A DNA stretch of 64,000 nt from Streptomyces lycii (GCF_009735685.1 NZ_WHPN01000254.1:1-64000); one strand, 5' to 3'. Positions 50,503 to 59,594 are shown, counted from the first letter of the stretch. The notes: generated by a model not told the origin, from the sequence alone. Made by a program: numbers and translations.

Positions 50503-51706
50503 CCGCTGGGCGGGCCGGCGCGCCGGAACCGGGTTCGAGCGTGCGGCGCAGCAGTGCTCCCGCGGCCACCAGGACAGCGAGCCAGCAGGCGTTGAGCGCG
50601 AAGGTCTGCCGGTGTCCGAGACTCTCCGTCAGCGCCCCGCCTGCCGCGTTGCCCAGCGCTCCGCCGACCAGGAAGACGCTCACCATCAGGGTGTACGCCC
50701 TGGTCAGCGTGGAGCGGGAAACCAGGGTGTCCAGCAGCGCGGAAGAAGCGATGGCGGACGGACCGCTGCACATGCCGACCAGGAACAGGGCCGGGAGGAG
50801 GAGGACGAGGCTGCTCGCGGCCCACGCCGTCATGCCGGCCGCCACGACCGAGGCCGCCAGCGCCGCCAGCAGCAGCCGGGCCGCCGACCAGCGCCACGGG
50901 CGGGCGCCCCAGGCCAGCCCGGCGGTGATCTCACCGGCCGAGACGGCCGCGATGAGCACCCCGCTGTCGGCCGCGGTACCCAGGTCCAGGGCCGAGGCCG
51001 GCACGGCGACGGCGACCACGCCGGCCGAGATGCCCGTAGTGGCCGCGATCAGCAGCAGGACCGCCAGACCCGCGTTCCGCCGGAGGCCGTCTCCTCTCGC
51101 GGAGGCGCCCCGGGGCCGCCAGTTCCGGGAGGCCCGGGTCCGGGAGAAGAGCAGCCCGGCACCACCGGCCAGAAAGCCGCCCGCCACCACGGCGCCGCCC
51201 GGCCCGGCCGGCACCAGCAGCAGCGACGTGATCAGCGGCCCGGCCAGCAGCGCCAGATGGAACAGCACGGCCAGCAGCGCGTACCCGGCCGTCCGGGCCC
51301 CGGGGGTCGGGACGAGTTCGGCGAGCAGCACCCTCATGCCGGCGACGGTCGCCGGAATGCCGAGCCCCATCCCGGCCGCGGCCACGACGGCGAATCCGGG
51401 CCAGGCCACCACGGGCGCGGCGGCCACCAGCAGGACGCCCCAGAGCGCGCAGGTTGTGCCCGCGACCACGAGGACGCGGCCCTGCCCGTAGCGGTCGATG
51501 AGTCGGCCCTGCACCACCACACCGGCGGCGTTGCCCAGTCCGAATCCGGCCGCCGCGAGACCTCCGACGGCGAGGGAGCCGGTCAGCTCGTGCGCGTACA
51601 GCAACAGGCCGAGACTCAGCATGCCGACCGGAAACGCGCCGATCACCGTGGCGGCCAGCGGAACGCGCAGCCGGGAAACGCTCAGGACGTCGAGATAGCC
51701 CCGCAT
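50489..51706 (-). CDS. MFS transporter
   Basis: 405 residues, 12 predicted transmembrane segments. Motif A is present as GRLIDRYGQGRVLVVAG. Drug- or metabolite-exporter type (LALLLYAHELTGSLAVGGLAAAGFG is the family opening, in parts). The extreme C terminus overlaps the TOPRIM gene. Start ATG 51706 lies behind a GAAAGG site. Not associated with a regulator, so the substrate is open. Confidence 0.9.
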   Translation of the reverse strand: MRGYLDVLSVSRLRVPLAATVIGAFPVGMLSLGLLLYAHELTGSLAVGGLAAAGFGLGNAAGVVVQGRLIDRYGQGRVLVVAGTTCALWGVLLVAAAPVVAWPGFAVVAAAGMGLGIPATVAGMRVLLAELVPTPGARTAGYALLAVLFHLALLAGPLITSLLLVPAGPGGAVVAGGFLAGGAGLLFSRTRASRNWRPRGASARGDGLRRNAGLAVLLLIAATTGISAGVVAVAVPASALDLGTAADSGVLIAAVSAGEITAGLAWGARPWRWSAARLLLAALAASVVAAGMTAWAASSLVLLLPALFLVGMCSGPSAIASSALLDTLVSRSTLTRAYTLMVSVFLVGGALGNAAGGALTESLGHRQTFALNACWLAVLVAAGALLRRTLEPGSGAPARPAVRAS

Positions 51707-52156
51707 GGGACATGCCTTTCGGGCATGCCCACCCACCCGGGAGCCGGACTCCCAACGACCTGCCGTCGCGGTGCGACAGCAGCTGACACACCGGACCTTA
51801 CCCGGGGCCGCCGCTTTCCGTGAGATGTCGTCGGGACCGTCGGGGAGCCGAGGGCTGGTTCGGCGTCCGTGAACCGGGCACGTGGCCGCGGACGGCGCCA
51901 CGGCGGGCGGCGGATCCGCGGGCCCGGCACGCGGGCACGCGGCCCCGGTCCACCGGCGCAACAGCCGGGCCCGGCCACGACGGTGCGGCACCACACCACG
52001 GAAGCACCACGGCACCACGGCATCACGGCATCACGGCATCACGGCATCACGGCATCACGGCATCACGGCACGTTGGAGGATGTCCCGCCGCACCGCGTCC
52101 GCGCGAGCCGCACCGCCGAAGTGCGCGCCCCCGGCGGGCGACGGGGCGCGGGCATA
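51707..52156. other. 450-bp intergenic region with an 8-bp repeat block
   Basis: Divergent promoter region of the MFS (minus) and dipeptidase-like (plus) genes. Contains the CATCACGG repeat listed separately. A long open frame runs through it in front of the dipeptidase gene but is low complexity. Confidence 0.5.
52005..52068. repeat. 8-bp tandem repeat CATCACGG, 8 copies
   Basis: Two copies of CACCACGG (52005-52020) followed by six exact CATCACGG (52021-52068), about 90 bp before the dipeptidase-like gene. Eight is not a multiple of three, so any change of copy number would shift a reading frame passing through. Confidence 0.95.
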
Positions 52157-53161
52157 ATGCGTGCCGTGTCGAACGGATCCTCGGAAGCGCGCCGCCCGCC
52201 CCTGCTCTGGGAGCAGCACTGCTGCCTGCCGCTGGACCCGGTAGCCGATGTCGGCGAACTGGCCCGCTACCGCAGGCCGGGCGGCAGCTTCGTCTCGGTG
52301 AACGCGGGCTACGTTCCGCACAGTGCCGACGACGTCACCGGGCTCGTCACACGCTGGCGGGAGCGGATCGCCGCGGACGGCCGTTTGCGGCAGGCGGTGA
52401 CCGTCGCCGACATCGAGGCCGCCGAACGGGACGGTGACGTGGCCGTGGCCTTCGATCTGGAGGATTCCGGTCCGCTGGAGGGGCGGCTGGACCGGGTGCG
52501 CCACTTCTACGATCTCGGTGTCCGCACGATGCTGCCGAGCTACAACAACCGCAACGAGGCCGGCGGCGGCTGCATGGACGAGGTCGACGAGGGCCTCACC
52601 GCCTACGGCCGGGCGCTGGTCCGGGAGATGAACGCCGTCGGCATGGTGGTGGACGGATCGCACTGCGGTGCCCGTACCGGGCTGGACCTGTGCGAGGTGT
52701 CCGAGCAGCCGGTGATCTACAGCCACTCCTCGATGCGCTCGGTGTGGGACCACCCCCGCAACATCGGCGACGAACAGGCCACGGCGTGTGCCGCCACGGG
52801 CGGAGTCATCGGGATCACCGGCGTCGGCATCTTCCTCGGCCCCAACGACGCGAGCCTCGAAGCTCTGCTGCGGCACATCGATTACGCCGTGGACCTCGTC
52901 GGCCCGGAGCACGTCGGTGTGTCGACCGACTATCCGTTCGACCACGAGGACTTCAACGCGATGCTCGCGCAGAGTCCGGAGTTGTTCCCCGACTGCTACA
53001 CCCGCTGGGGCCCGATCAGCTTCATGCCCCCGGAGGGGCTGCTGAGCCTGGAGGACGCGCTCACCGCCCGGGGATACCCCGACGACGCGGTCACCGCGAT
53101 CCTGGGCGGCAACTTCCGCCACGTCGCCTCGCTGGTGTGGCGCCGGGGCCCGTCCGGCTGA
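52157..53161 (+). CDS. M19 (renal dipeptidase) family protein, atypical metal site
   Basis: 334 residues from ATG 52157. Conserved M19 elements are the bridging Glu in AFDLEDSG, His in DGSHCGAR, His in YSHSSMRSVWDHPRNIGDEQ (first half) and Asp in VGVSTDYPFD. The N-terminal HxD metal motif (DGHND in the family) is replaced by LLWEQHCCLPL, so one metal may be bound differently or lost. Possibly a dipeptidase, D-amino-acid amidase or lactonase. Weak RBS; an upstream start through the CATCACGG repeat cannot be excluded. Confidence 0.85.
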   Translation: MRAVSNGSSEARRPPLLWEQHCCLPLDPVADVGELARYRRPGGSFVSVNAGYVPHSADDVTGLVTRWRERIAADGRLRQAVTVADIEAAERDGDVAVAFDLEDSGPLEGRLDRVRHFYDLGVRTMLPSYNNRNEAGGGCMDEVDEGLTAYGRALVREMNAVGMVVDGSHCGARTGLDLCEVSEQPVIYSHSSMRSVWDHPRNIGDEQATACAATGGVIGITGVGIFLGPNDASLEALLRHIDYAVDLVGPEHVGVSTDYPFDHEDFNAMLAQSPELFPDCYTRWGPISFMPPEGLLSLEDALTARGYPDDAVTAILGGNFRHVASLVWRRGPSG

Positions 53162-53671
53162 TCGTGCCGGGCGGTTCACCGGCGCTGCACCGCTGTGGCG
53201 ACCCACCGGACAAGGGGGCGGGCGGACGAGGCCGGGCCCGTCGCAAAACGCCTCGACACCGGTGGCGTGACCGGGAACGCTTCGCGCGATGACACGAATC
53301 GATGACACGCCGCCCGCGTGGGACGAGCGCACCACGGCACGCCACAACGGCCACCTGGACATCCTGCGCGAGATGCTCGACGGCACGACCGGCCGCCCGA
53401 TCCTGCCGGACACCACGGGCGGAGCCGGAGCCGAAGTCGGAGGCGAAGTCGGATCCGAAGCCGGAGCCTGAGCCTGGAGCCCGAGCCGGGTGACGTGCCG
53501 GTGACGGTGCCGTGGAGGCGGCAGCCGCGCCGCCGGTCCTCATGGCCGCGGCCCGGATCGCGCCGCCCCGCGCCGCTCGCGCGGGGAAATCAGTCGCGCC
53601 CGGCCAGGCGAACCGTTAGCTTCCGCCTGAGCGCAGCCGGGCGGACGGCCCGGCCGTGAGGGGAGCCGGAC
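53162..53671. other. 510-bp region with at most one small gene
   Basis: Between the dipeptidase-like and DinB genes. Apart from the small open frame listed next, nothing is recognisable. CCGGAGCCGAAGTCGGAG-type 12-18 bp repeats lie at about 53421-53475. Confidence 0.4.
53289..53471 (+). CDS. small open frame, possibly a DinB-like gene fragment
   Basis: 60 codons. TPPAWDERTT is the opening of many streptomycete DinB/DUF664 proteins (PPAWDERTTLTTFLDY...), but here it continues as ARHNGHLDILREMLDG and ends in low-complexity Gly/Glu repeats. It may be a truncated or decayed relative of the DinB gene just downstream, or a short genuine peptide. Low confidence. Confidence 0.3.
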   Translation: MTRIDDTPPAWDERTTARHNGHLDILREMLDGTTGRPILPDTTGGAGAEVGGEVGSEAGA

Positions 53672-54421
53672 ATGGAAACCAAGGGTGCGACGACGGGTCG
53701 TCTGAGCTTGCTGCTCGACCAGTTCGACCAGGTCAGGGAGATGGCCGAGGTACGGCTGACGGGGCTCGGCGACGAGGAGTACCTCTGGGAGCCGGTGCCC
53801 GGTTCCTGGTCGGTCCGGCGCCGGGGCGAGGCGGTGACGCCCAGGGCGTACGGGCCGGGCGAGTGGGTGCTCGACAAGGGAGCCCCGGACATCCCGGCGA
53901 GTGAGTACGCCGAGATCGCCCGGCAGGCCGCCGGCGGCATGACCGTCGCCAAGATCGCCGAGGACTGGAGCGTGAGTACCGCGCGGGTCGAGGAGGTCCT
54001 CGCCCACACCGGTGCGCCGGAGCCCGACGACACGCCGATCACGACCATCGCGTGGCGGCTGGGGCACCTGCACTCCTGCTTCGCGGGCGAATGGGAGTGG
54101 ACCTTCGGCGAACGGCGGCAGGACCCGCATCAGCTGGTCGACTTCACGCCGTCCGCGGCACTGGCGCTCGAGCGGTTCTGGGCGCTGATCGACCGCTGGC
54201 GCGGCAGCGTCGCCACGGTCACCGACGAGCAGCTCGACACGGTCGGCTTCTCGCAGTACCCGTACGGCTCCGACGCCGATGACCCGTACGTCGCCGTGCT
54301 GGCGGGGGCGAATCTCGAATTCATCCACCACATGGCCGAGATCGCGCTGCTCCGCGACCTGTGGCGGACCCGCTTCAACGCTCCCGGCCGGGTGCGTACC
54401 GCGGGTGACCGTGAAGGGTGA
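53672..54421 (+). CDS. DinB-family protein
   Basis: 249 residues, four-helix DinB/YfiT-like bundle. The opening LSLLLDQFDQVREMAEVRLTGL and then EYLWEPVPGSWSVR is typical of actinobacterial DinB_2 proteins. Metal-binding His residues may be those in WRLGHLHSCFAGEWEW and EFIHHMAEIALLRDL. Proteins of this fold include mycothiol- or bacillithiol-dependent transferases; function here is unknown. A central insert (ITASxYAEIARQAAGG-like, residues ~85-115) resembles a small HTH. Confidence 0.85.
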   Translation: METKGATTGRLSLLLDQFDQVREMAEVRLTGLGDEEYLWEPVPGSWSVRRRGEAVTPRAYGPGEWVLDKGAPDIPASEYAEIARQAAGGMTVAKIAEDWSVSTARVEEVLAHTGAPEPDDTPITTIAWRLGHLHSCFAGEWEWTFGERRQDPHQLVDFTPSAALALERFWALIDRWRGSVATVTDEQLDTVGFSQYPYGSDADDPYVAVLAGANLEFIHHMAEIALLRDLWRTRFNAPGRVRTAGDREG

Positions 54422-54666
54422 AGGTCCCGGTGCGTTTGGCGTGGTGACCTGACGGACGGGCATGGGCCGGCCCGGGAACCGCCGCTGCCCGCGGGGCCCG
54501 GGACGAGGCCGGGGCCGGGCCGGTACGGGGCGCCGACGGTACGGGGCGCGGCGGGGCGGGGCGCGGCGTGGCGTCGGCTGATCACCGGTCGGCGGCGCGC
54601 CGGGCGGGGCCGGCCGGCCCACGAGCCGGAGCACACCGTGGTTCCGGGTGCTGCCGCCCCGGCGTG

Positions 54667-55329
54667 TCAGCCCGCGCCGGCCGGCGGCTCCGCGGCGCCG
54701 GCGATGAAGCTCTCGCCCATGGGCCTGACGTCGGCCGACCAGCCCAGCGCGGCGAGCCGGCCGGCGAGTTCACCGGCGTCGTGGAAGACCTTCACGACGC
54801 GGTACGGGCTGCCGTCGTCGAGTTGGCGCAGCACGGCGGGAACGGGCTCCTGGTCGAGGACTTCCTCGCGCGCGGCCGCGCCCGGGCCGTCGTCGACGAA
54901 GACCGCCTTGCCGTGTGGCGCGAGCGCCGCGGCGACGGTGTCCCAGAAGCCGGGCAGCCGGGACGGCGGGATGTGGGAGAGCCAGAAGGCGAAGAACACG
55001 GTGTCGTAGCGGCGCGGCGGCTGCCAGGTGAACAGGTCGGCCCGGACGAACCGGACGTTGGGGGCGGTGACCCGCGCACGCGCGACGGCCAGCGTCTCGT
55101 CCGCCGCGTCGAGAGCGGTCACCGAGCGCGCCCGCGCGGCGAGTTTCCCGGTCCACTGACCCGTTCCGCAGGCCAGTTCCAGCACGTCCCCCAGGATCGG
55201 CAGGGCGTCGGCCACGGCGAGCAGCTGCCGCAGCTCCTCCCGCTCGGCATAGGGCCTGTCGTATTCGCCCGCGTGGGCGCGGTAGTAGGCGATCTGCTCC
55301 CTCATGAGCGCATCGTCGTCGCTGTCCAT
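54667..55329 (-). CDS. class I SAM-dependent methyltransferase
   Basis: 220 residues. Motif I VLELACGTGQWTGKLA, motif II VTALDAADE, motif IV DTVFFAFWLSHIPPS. The N terminus (MREQIAYYRAHAGEYDRPY) is typical of small-molecule methyltransferases of the UbiE/Methyltransf_25 type. No partner genes show its substrate. Confidence 0.9.
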   Translation of the reverse strand: MDSDDDALMREQIAYYRAHAGEYDRPYAEREELRQLLAVADALPILGDVLELACGTGQWTGKLAARARSVTALDAADETLAVARARVTAPNVRFVRADLFTWQPPRRYDTVFFAFWLSHIPPSRLPGFWDTVAAALAPHGKAVFVDDGPGAAAREEVLDQEPVPAVLRQLDDGSPYRVVKVFHDAGELAGRLAALGWSADVRPMGESFIAGAAEPPAGAG

Positions 55330-55680
55330 GCCCCGACCCTAGCCGTACGGACACGCCCGGGGTGTGCTGTCGTCGCTGCCGCGGCCGTCGACGGCGCACC
55401 GGTCGAGGCCTGCCGGAAGTCCGCCGCGCCGCCCGGGACTTGACCCGGTTCCCCGGCGCACCGAGTCTTGGACCTTCCAAGGTCCGGGAGAACGGATGTC
55501 CGTGGGCATGAGCCTCCACCCGCCGGGGTCCGGAGCGCGAGCGGTGGCGCGCCGCTTCCCGCCCGCCGCCGGGGACGCCCCCGGCCGCGCCGCAGACCGG
55601 TTCGTACGCGGGCGGCCCGCCGGACGCGCCGGGGCGCTCGCGGTGGTCACGGCAGTCACGGCAGTCACGGCGGTCTCGGG
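55330..55680. other. 351-bp divergent promoter region
   Basis: Between the methyltransferase (minus) and GNAT (plus) genes. GGACCTT-CC-AAGGTCC at 55470-55485 is a 7-bp-arm inverted repeat and possible operator. GTCACGGCA is repeated three times at 55646-55672. Confidence 0.5.
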
Positions 55681-55684
55681 GTGA
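55496..55684 (+). CDS. possible 62-codon leader gene coupled to the GNAT gene
   Basis: ATG 55496 follows GGGAG, and the TGA stop overlaps the GNAT GTG in GTGA. The peptide (MSVGMSLHPPGSGARAVARR ...) is basic and ends in VVTAVTAVTAVSG from the 9-bp repeat. It is not a known family; it may only serve to couple translation. Confidence 0.35.
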   Translation: MSVGMSLHPPGSGARAVARRFPPAAGDAPGRAADRFVRGRPAGRAGALAVVTAVTAVTAVSG

Positions 55685-56199
55685 GCGCCGTCAGGGCGCG
55701 GGCCATCGGCACCGGGCGGCTGGACCTGCTGCCGCTGCGTGTCGAGCACGCCGAGGAGATGGCCGCCGTGCTGTCCGATCCTGCTCTGCACACCTTCATC
55801 GGCGGCACCCCGGACACCCCGCGGGCTCTGCGCTCCCGCTACGAGCGCATGACCGCGGGCTCCCCCGATCCCGGAGTGTACTGGCTGAACTGGGTCATCC
55901 GGCTGCGCGAGGACGCCTGCCTGACCGGGACGGTCCAGGCGACGCTCGGGCCCTCCGCCCACGGGCCCGTCGCCGAGATCGCCTGGGTGGTCGGGACTCC
56001 GTGGCAGCGGCGTGGCATCGCCACCGAAGCGGTCCGGGCACTCGTCGACTGGCTCGGCCGGCAGCCGGTGCGGGCCGTCATCGCCCACGTCCACCCCCGG
56101 CACCGGGCCTCCGCGGCCGTCGCCACCGCGGCCGGGCTCGTACCCACCGACGCATGTCACGAGGGTGAAGTCCGGTGGCACCGGACGACGGGGCGGTGA
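55681..56199 (+). CDS. GNAT-family N-acetyltransferase
   Basis: 172 residues from GTG 55681. RLDLLPLRVEHAEEMAAVL is the RimJ-like opening and VVGTPWQRRGIATEAVRAL is the acetyl-CoA loop (Q/RxxGxG/A as QRRGIA). C-terminal ASAAVATAAGLVPTD fits. Start uncertain: it lies in an overlap with the small upstream frame, and an internal ATG occurs at 55759. Confidence 0.88.
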   Translation: MSAVRARAIGTGRLDLLPLRVEHAEEMAAVLSDPALHTFIGGTPDTPRALRSRYERMTAGSPDPGVYWLNWVIRLREDACLTGTVQATLGPSAHGPVAEIAWVVGTPWQRRGIATEAVRALVDWLGRQPVRAVIAHVHPRHRASAAVATAAGLVPTDACHEGEVRWHRTTGR

Positions 56200-56521
56200 C
56201 GTCACCATCCCGCGCGCCACCCGCGACTCCCCCGGCCCCGGCGGCCGAGGACGGCGGCCGACGACCGCCCCGGACACGGAACGGATGCCGGGACGGACCC
56301 CGGGGCGAACGCCGGGACGGACGACCGGGTGGCAGTCGCCGGGCCGCAGTCACCGGAGGACGTCCGTGGTGGGACTCCGCCACGAAACGCCAACGAGTAC
56401 GGCGCCGCGAGACCGCCCAGTATGCATAGAGCACACTATGTGTAAACAGCATATTCCATGCGCAGTGCATATGATGGGTACGAGCGAACTCGCGGGAGTC
56501 GCAGCGCGAAGGAGATGTCAG
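56200..56521. other. 322-bp region with AT-rich MarR promoter
   Basis: The last 100 bp are markedly AT-rich and carry the inverted repeat CATAG-N6-CTATG (56425-56440) and further TGCATA/CATATG motifs. The preceding part holds nothing recognisable apart from imperfect GGACGGACC repeats. Confidence 0.5.
56425..56440. promoter_or_regulatory. inverted repeat CATAG-N6-CTATG upstream of MarR gene
   Basis: Candidate autoregulatory operator, about 85 bp before the MarR start, in an AT-rich segment with TATGCATA just to its left. Confidence 0.45.
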
Positions 56522-57007
56522 GTGGACACGGCGGGAAGGGCCACGGACCGGGTGGAATTCGAGCAGATGCTGCTCAGCCGCTACATGCATCTGCACAAGG
56601 GCAAGGGGCGCCGCACCGGCGGCGGCCTGGACCGCAGTGCCTACATCCTGCTCAGCCGCATCCGCATGGAGGGCCCGATGTCGATCGGGCAGCTCGGCGA
56701 GGCGTTCCGGCTGGACGCCTCCACGCTCAACCGGCAGACCGCGGCCGCCATGCGCGCGGGCCTGGTCGAGCGCATCCCCGACCCGGACGGCGGCATGGCC
56801 CGCAAGTTCCGGATCACGGAGGAGGGCGAGCGGCGCCTCGACGAGGAACGCACGGGCATCGTCGCCAGCCTGGACCAGATCATGGCGCACTGGACCGACG
56901 AGGACATCGCCTCCTTCGCCGACCACCTTCAGCGCTTCAACGCGGACATCGAACGGCTGCACGGAATGCCCTGGCCGCGCCCGCAGCCGGCGGACGAGAC
57001 CGCGTAA
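56522..57007 (+). CDS. MarR-family transcriptional regulator
   Basis: 161 residues. Winged helix: MSIGQLGEAFRLDASTLNRQ (recognition helix) and a wing ending DPDGGMARKFRITEEGERR. The GTG at 56522 has AAGGAG 8 nt ahead and is preferred to ATGs further upstream. It has no divergent partner, so it may regulate itself or distant genes. Ends before a strong bidirectional terminator. Confidence 0.92.
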   Translation: MDTAGRATDRVEFEQMLLSRYMHLHKGKGRRTGGGLDRSAYILLSRIRMEGPMSIGQLGEAFRLDASTLNRQTAAAMRAGLVERIPDPDGGMARKFRITEEGERRLDEERTGIVASLDQIMAHWTDEDIASFADHLQRFNADIERLHGMPWPRPQPADETA

Positions 57008-57122
57008 CAGCGGACGCGCCGCCACAACCGCCAGCCACCGCCACGCGAACACCCGCACCCCCGCACACCCGGCGGAGGCCCGCACCGCCCAGCCGTCCCG
57101 GGGGCGCCGGTGCCGCGCAACC

Positions 57123-57159
57123 GTCGAGCCCGGCCCCGAACCGCGGGGCCGGGCTCGAC
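57123..57159. terminator. bidirectional hairpin terminator
   Basis: GTCGAGCCCGGCCCC / GGGGCCGGGCTCGAC, 15-bp perfect stem, 7-nt loop, between the convergent MarR and LAxTG-protein genes. Confidence 0.88.
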
Positions 57160-57176
57160 AGCCGTACCGGCGAGGG

Positions 57177-57854
57177 TCAGCTGCCGCTGCGGGTCCGGCG
57201 GCGCAGCACCAGCGCGCCGCCCGCGGCGATCAGCAGCCCCGCGGCCGCGGCCGGGATGCCGATGGAGGCCCCCGTCTCGGCGAGGTCCCCGCCGCCGTCG
57301 GGGGCGGGGGCGTTGCCCGTACCGGACGGCGCGGGCTCCCCGGAGGACTCCCCGGACGGCTGCTCCGACGGCTCCCCCGTGGGCTCCCGGGACGGCTCGC
57401 CGCTCGGCTCACCGCCCGGTTCACCGCCGGGCTCTTCGCCGGAGTCCTCGCACTCGCTCCAGAAGACCTTGTGCTTGGCCTTCCCGTGCTCTCCGTCGAA
57501 GTTCCAGACCAGCTTGTAGTGCCCGTCCGGCAGCGACAGGTCATCGCTGCGGCCGTGCCCCTCTCCGTCGAGTGTGAGGGCACCGCTCTCCGCCTCGGTG
57601 CCCTTCGTGCCGGTGGGCGGCATCTCGACGATCTTCCAGTCCACCTGCTGCCCGCCGTCGAAGCCGAACGCGTCCAGATAGAAGACGCAGACGTGCGGCT
57701 CGTTCTTGCGGAGTTCCTCGCCGGTCCCGGCGTCGTGAATCTTCACGGTCCCGTTGTCGCCGGGAGGAGTCGCGTACGCGGCCGGGGCGAGCAGCAGCGA
57801 AACCGCTGCCGCCGCCGTGACCGTGCACGCAGACGTGAGTGTGCGCATGGGCAT
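57177..57854 (-). CDS. surface protein with LAxTG sortase signal
   Basis: 225 residues. A Sec signal peptide (VTAAAAVSLLLAPAAYA) is followed by a ~100-residue beta-rich domain, VKIHDAGTGEELRKNEPHVC to KVFWSECEDSG, then a GEPSGEPS-type repeat stalk, the sortase motif LAETGA, a hydrophobic helix and RRRTRS. LAxTG is the class E sortase signal of streptomycetes, so it should be anchored to the wall. Two Cys in the domain (HVCVFY, WSECED) may form a disulfide. ATG 57854 is chosen for the GAAG site; ATG 57848 is possible. Confidence 0.9.
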   Translation of the reverse strand: MPMRTLTSACTVTAAAAVSLLLAPAAYATPPGDNGTVKIHDAGTGEELRKNEPHVCVFYLDAFGFDGGQQVDWKIVEMPPTGTKGTEAESGALTLDGEGHGRSDDLSLPDGHYKLVWNFDGEHGKAKHKVFWSECEDSGEEPGGEPGGEPSGEPSREPTGEPSEQPSGESSGEPAPSGTGNAPAPDGGGDLAETGASIGIPAAAAGLLIAAGGALVLRRRTRSGS

Positions 57855-58319
57855 AACCAACTTCTCGAATGCGGAAGGAGGGAGGTGGCGGCTCAGCTTC
57901 CAGCCACCGTCAAGGGCAGGTCAAGCCATCCGGTGACCGGATAAGGCGCTTCGGTCCCACATGCCCCATTGGTGTCCGATAACGATCCGGCCAACGAACG
58001 TTTCGGAGAGTCACGAAGCCCCGGTCCGCCCGGCTGTCCGGAGGGTCCGCCACCGCCCGGGATTCACGGATTCACGGATTCCCGGGGCCCGCGCCGCGGA
58101 TCCGGGGTCCGCTCATCGGGGGACAGGGCGTCCCTGGTGGGCCGCCGCCGGAGCGGCCGATCCTGGGGACACCGGATCGACCGCGCCGGCTCAGGGACTC
58201 CTCCACCGGCACCCGGCCGGCCCCGCCGCCGCGTTCGGGCCGTGAACGGCGCTCCGCTCCGGAAGACACCTCGTCGTTCCGCACGCCGCACCCGCTCCGA
58301 CAACCGATGGAGAACCGCC
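57855..58319. other. 465-bp divergent intergenic region
   Basis: Between the LAxTG protein and the M24 gene. Contains short GATTCACG repeats (58061-58083). No gene supported; a long open frame leading into the M24 gene is compositional. Confidence 0.4.
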
Positions 58320-59594
58320 ATGCCCGATACCGATGTACCGACCTACTCGATGGCGGAGCGCGACCGCCGGTGGGAACGCGCCCGCCGGTTGATGGCCCGT
58401 GAGGGGCTCGACGCGCTTCTCGTGTTCGGTGAGCACGAGGACGCCGGACCGGCGCCGGTCTCCTACGACACCTGGTTCACCAACGGACGCCCCGGGACCA
58501 CCGTGATCTTCGCGAGGGACCGCGAACCGATCTCCCTGTTCCCGATGGAGCTGTTCATGATGGACCACTTGGAGTCCTCCGGCAGGGGCGACACCATGTG
58601 GATCCCTCCGGAGAACGTCCGCATGACCCGCGACTCGCGTGCCGTCGTCGGGACGATCACCGAACTCGGCCTCACGAGCGGGACCATCGGTGTCGTCGGC
58701 CTGGAGCCCTATCCGCCGTGGTATCCGGAAGGCATCGTGCCGCATGGTCTGTGGAACAACGTCCTGGCCCAACTCCCGGGGGCGGAGTTCAAACCGGCCG
58801 CACCGGCGTTCCTTCAGATGATCATGGCGATGAGCCGGGAGGAGATCGCCGTCGTCCGGCACGCGGCCGGCATCGGTGACGAGATGGTCCGCGCGATGGT
58901 GGACACCGCCCGGCCCGGGGTCCCGGAGAGCGAGGTGTACGCCGCCGCCATGTCCGCCGCGCACACCCGCGGAACGATCGTCCCGGGCATGCACTTCTGG
59001 TCGGGGCCGGAGCCGCTGGCCTCCGGGCCGCCGCCGTGGGCGTACCGGCCACAGGCTCCCCGGGTTCTGCGGGACCACGACATCATCTCCGCCGAGGTCT
59101 TCAGCCACTTCGGCGGCCGGCACACCCAGCACCAGGTCACGATCGCGCTCGGCGAGGTGCCCGAGGACCTGGCACGCGCGGCGGACATCGCCCGCGCGGC
59201 CTACGACGCGGGGCTCCGGGCGCTGCGTCCGGGACGGACGTTCGGCGAAGTCGTCGAGGAGATGCGCGAACCGGCGGCGGCAGCGGGCGGGTGGGTCTTC
59301 GGTCCGGCGGTCCACGGGCTCAACCCCATGATCGGCCTGTCCGGCTTCCCCGGCGACATCGGCCGCCGGCCCGGAGCCGAGGCCTACCCTTCGGTCCCCG
59401 ACAAGGCCACCATGCTCGCCGGCATGCGGCTCGAACCGGGAATGAGCTTCGCCTTCGAGCCCAACTACGCGATCGGGCGCCACCTGGCCCACATCGGCGG
59501 CACGGTGATCGTGGGCGAGGACGAGCCCGTCGAACTCAACCCGTACACCGCGCGGATCCTGCGACCGGGCTCACCGCACACGCCCCGGGACTGA
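58320..59594 (+). CDS. M24 (creatinase/Xaa-Pro peptidase) family protein with degenerate metal site
   Basis: 424 residues. An N-terminal creatinase domain (ARRLMAREGLDALLVFGEHE) precedes a pita-bread domain (~200-420). The usual five metal ligands are only partly present: His in FGPAVHGLNP and Glu in SFAFEPNYA remain, but the two Asp of the first strands are replaced (IISAEVFSHFGGRHTQHQ) and the final Glu is missing in HIGGTVIVGEDEP. It may bind another metal or act without one, as in creatinase. ATG 58320; no clear operon. Confidence 0.85.
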   Translation: MPDTDVPTYSMAERDRRWERARRLMAREGLDALLVFGEHEDAGPAPVSYDTWFTNGRPGTTVIFARDREPISLFPMELFMMDHLESSGRGDTMWIPPENVRMTRDSRAVVGTITELGLTSGTIGVVGLEPYPPWYPEGIVPHGLWNNVLAQLPGAEFKPAAPAFLQMIMAMSREEIAVVRHAAGIGDEMVRAMVDTARPGVPESEVYAAAMSAAHTRGTIVPGMHFWSGPEPLASGPPPWAYRPQAPRVLRDHDIISAEVFSHFGGRHTQHQVTIALGEVPEDLARAADIARAAYDAGLRALRPGRTFGEVVEEMREPAAAAGGWVFGPAVHGLNPMIGLSGFPGDIGRRPGAEAYPSVPDKATMLAGMRLEPGMSFAFEPNYAIGRHLAHIGGTVIVGEDEPVELNPYTARILRPGSPHTPRD

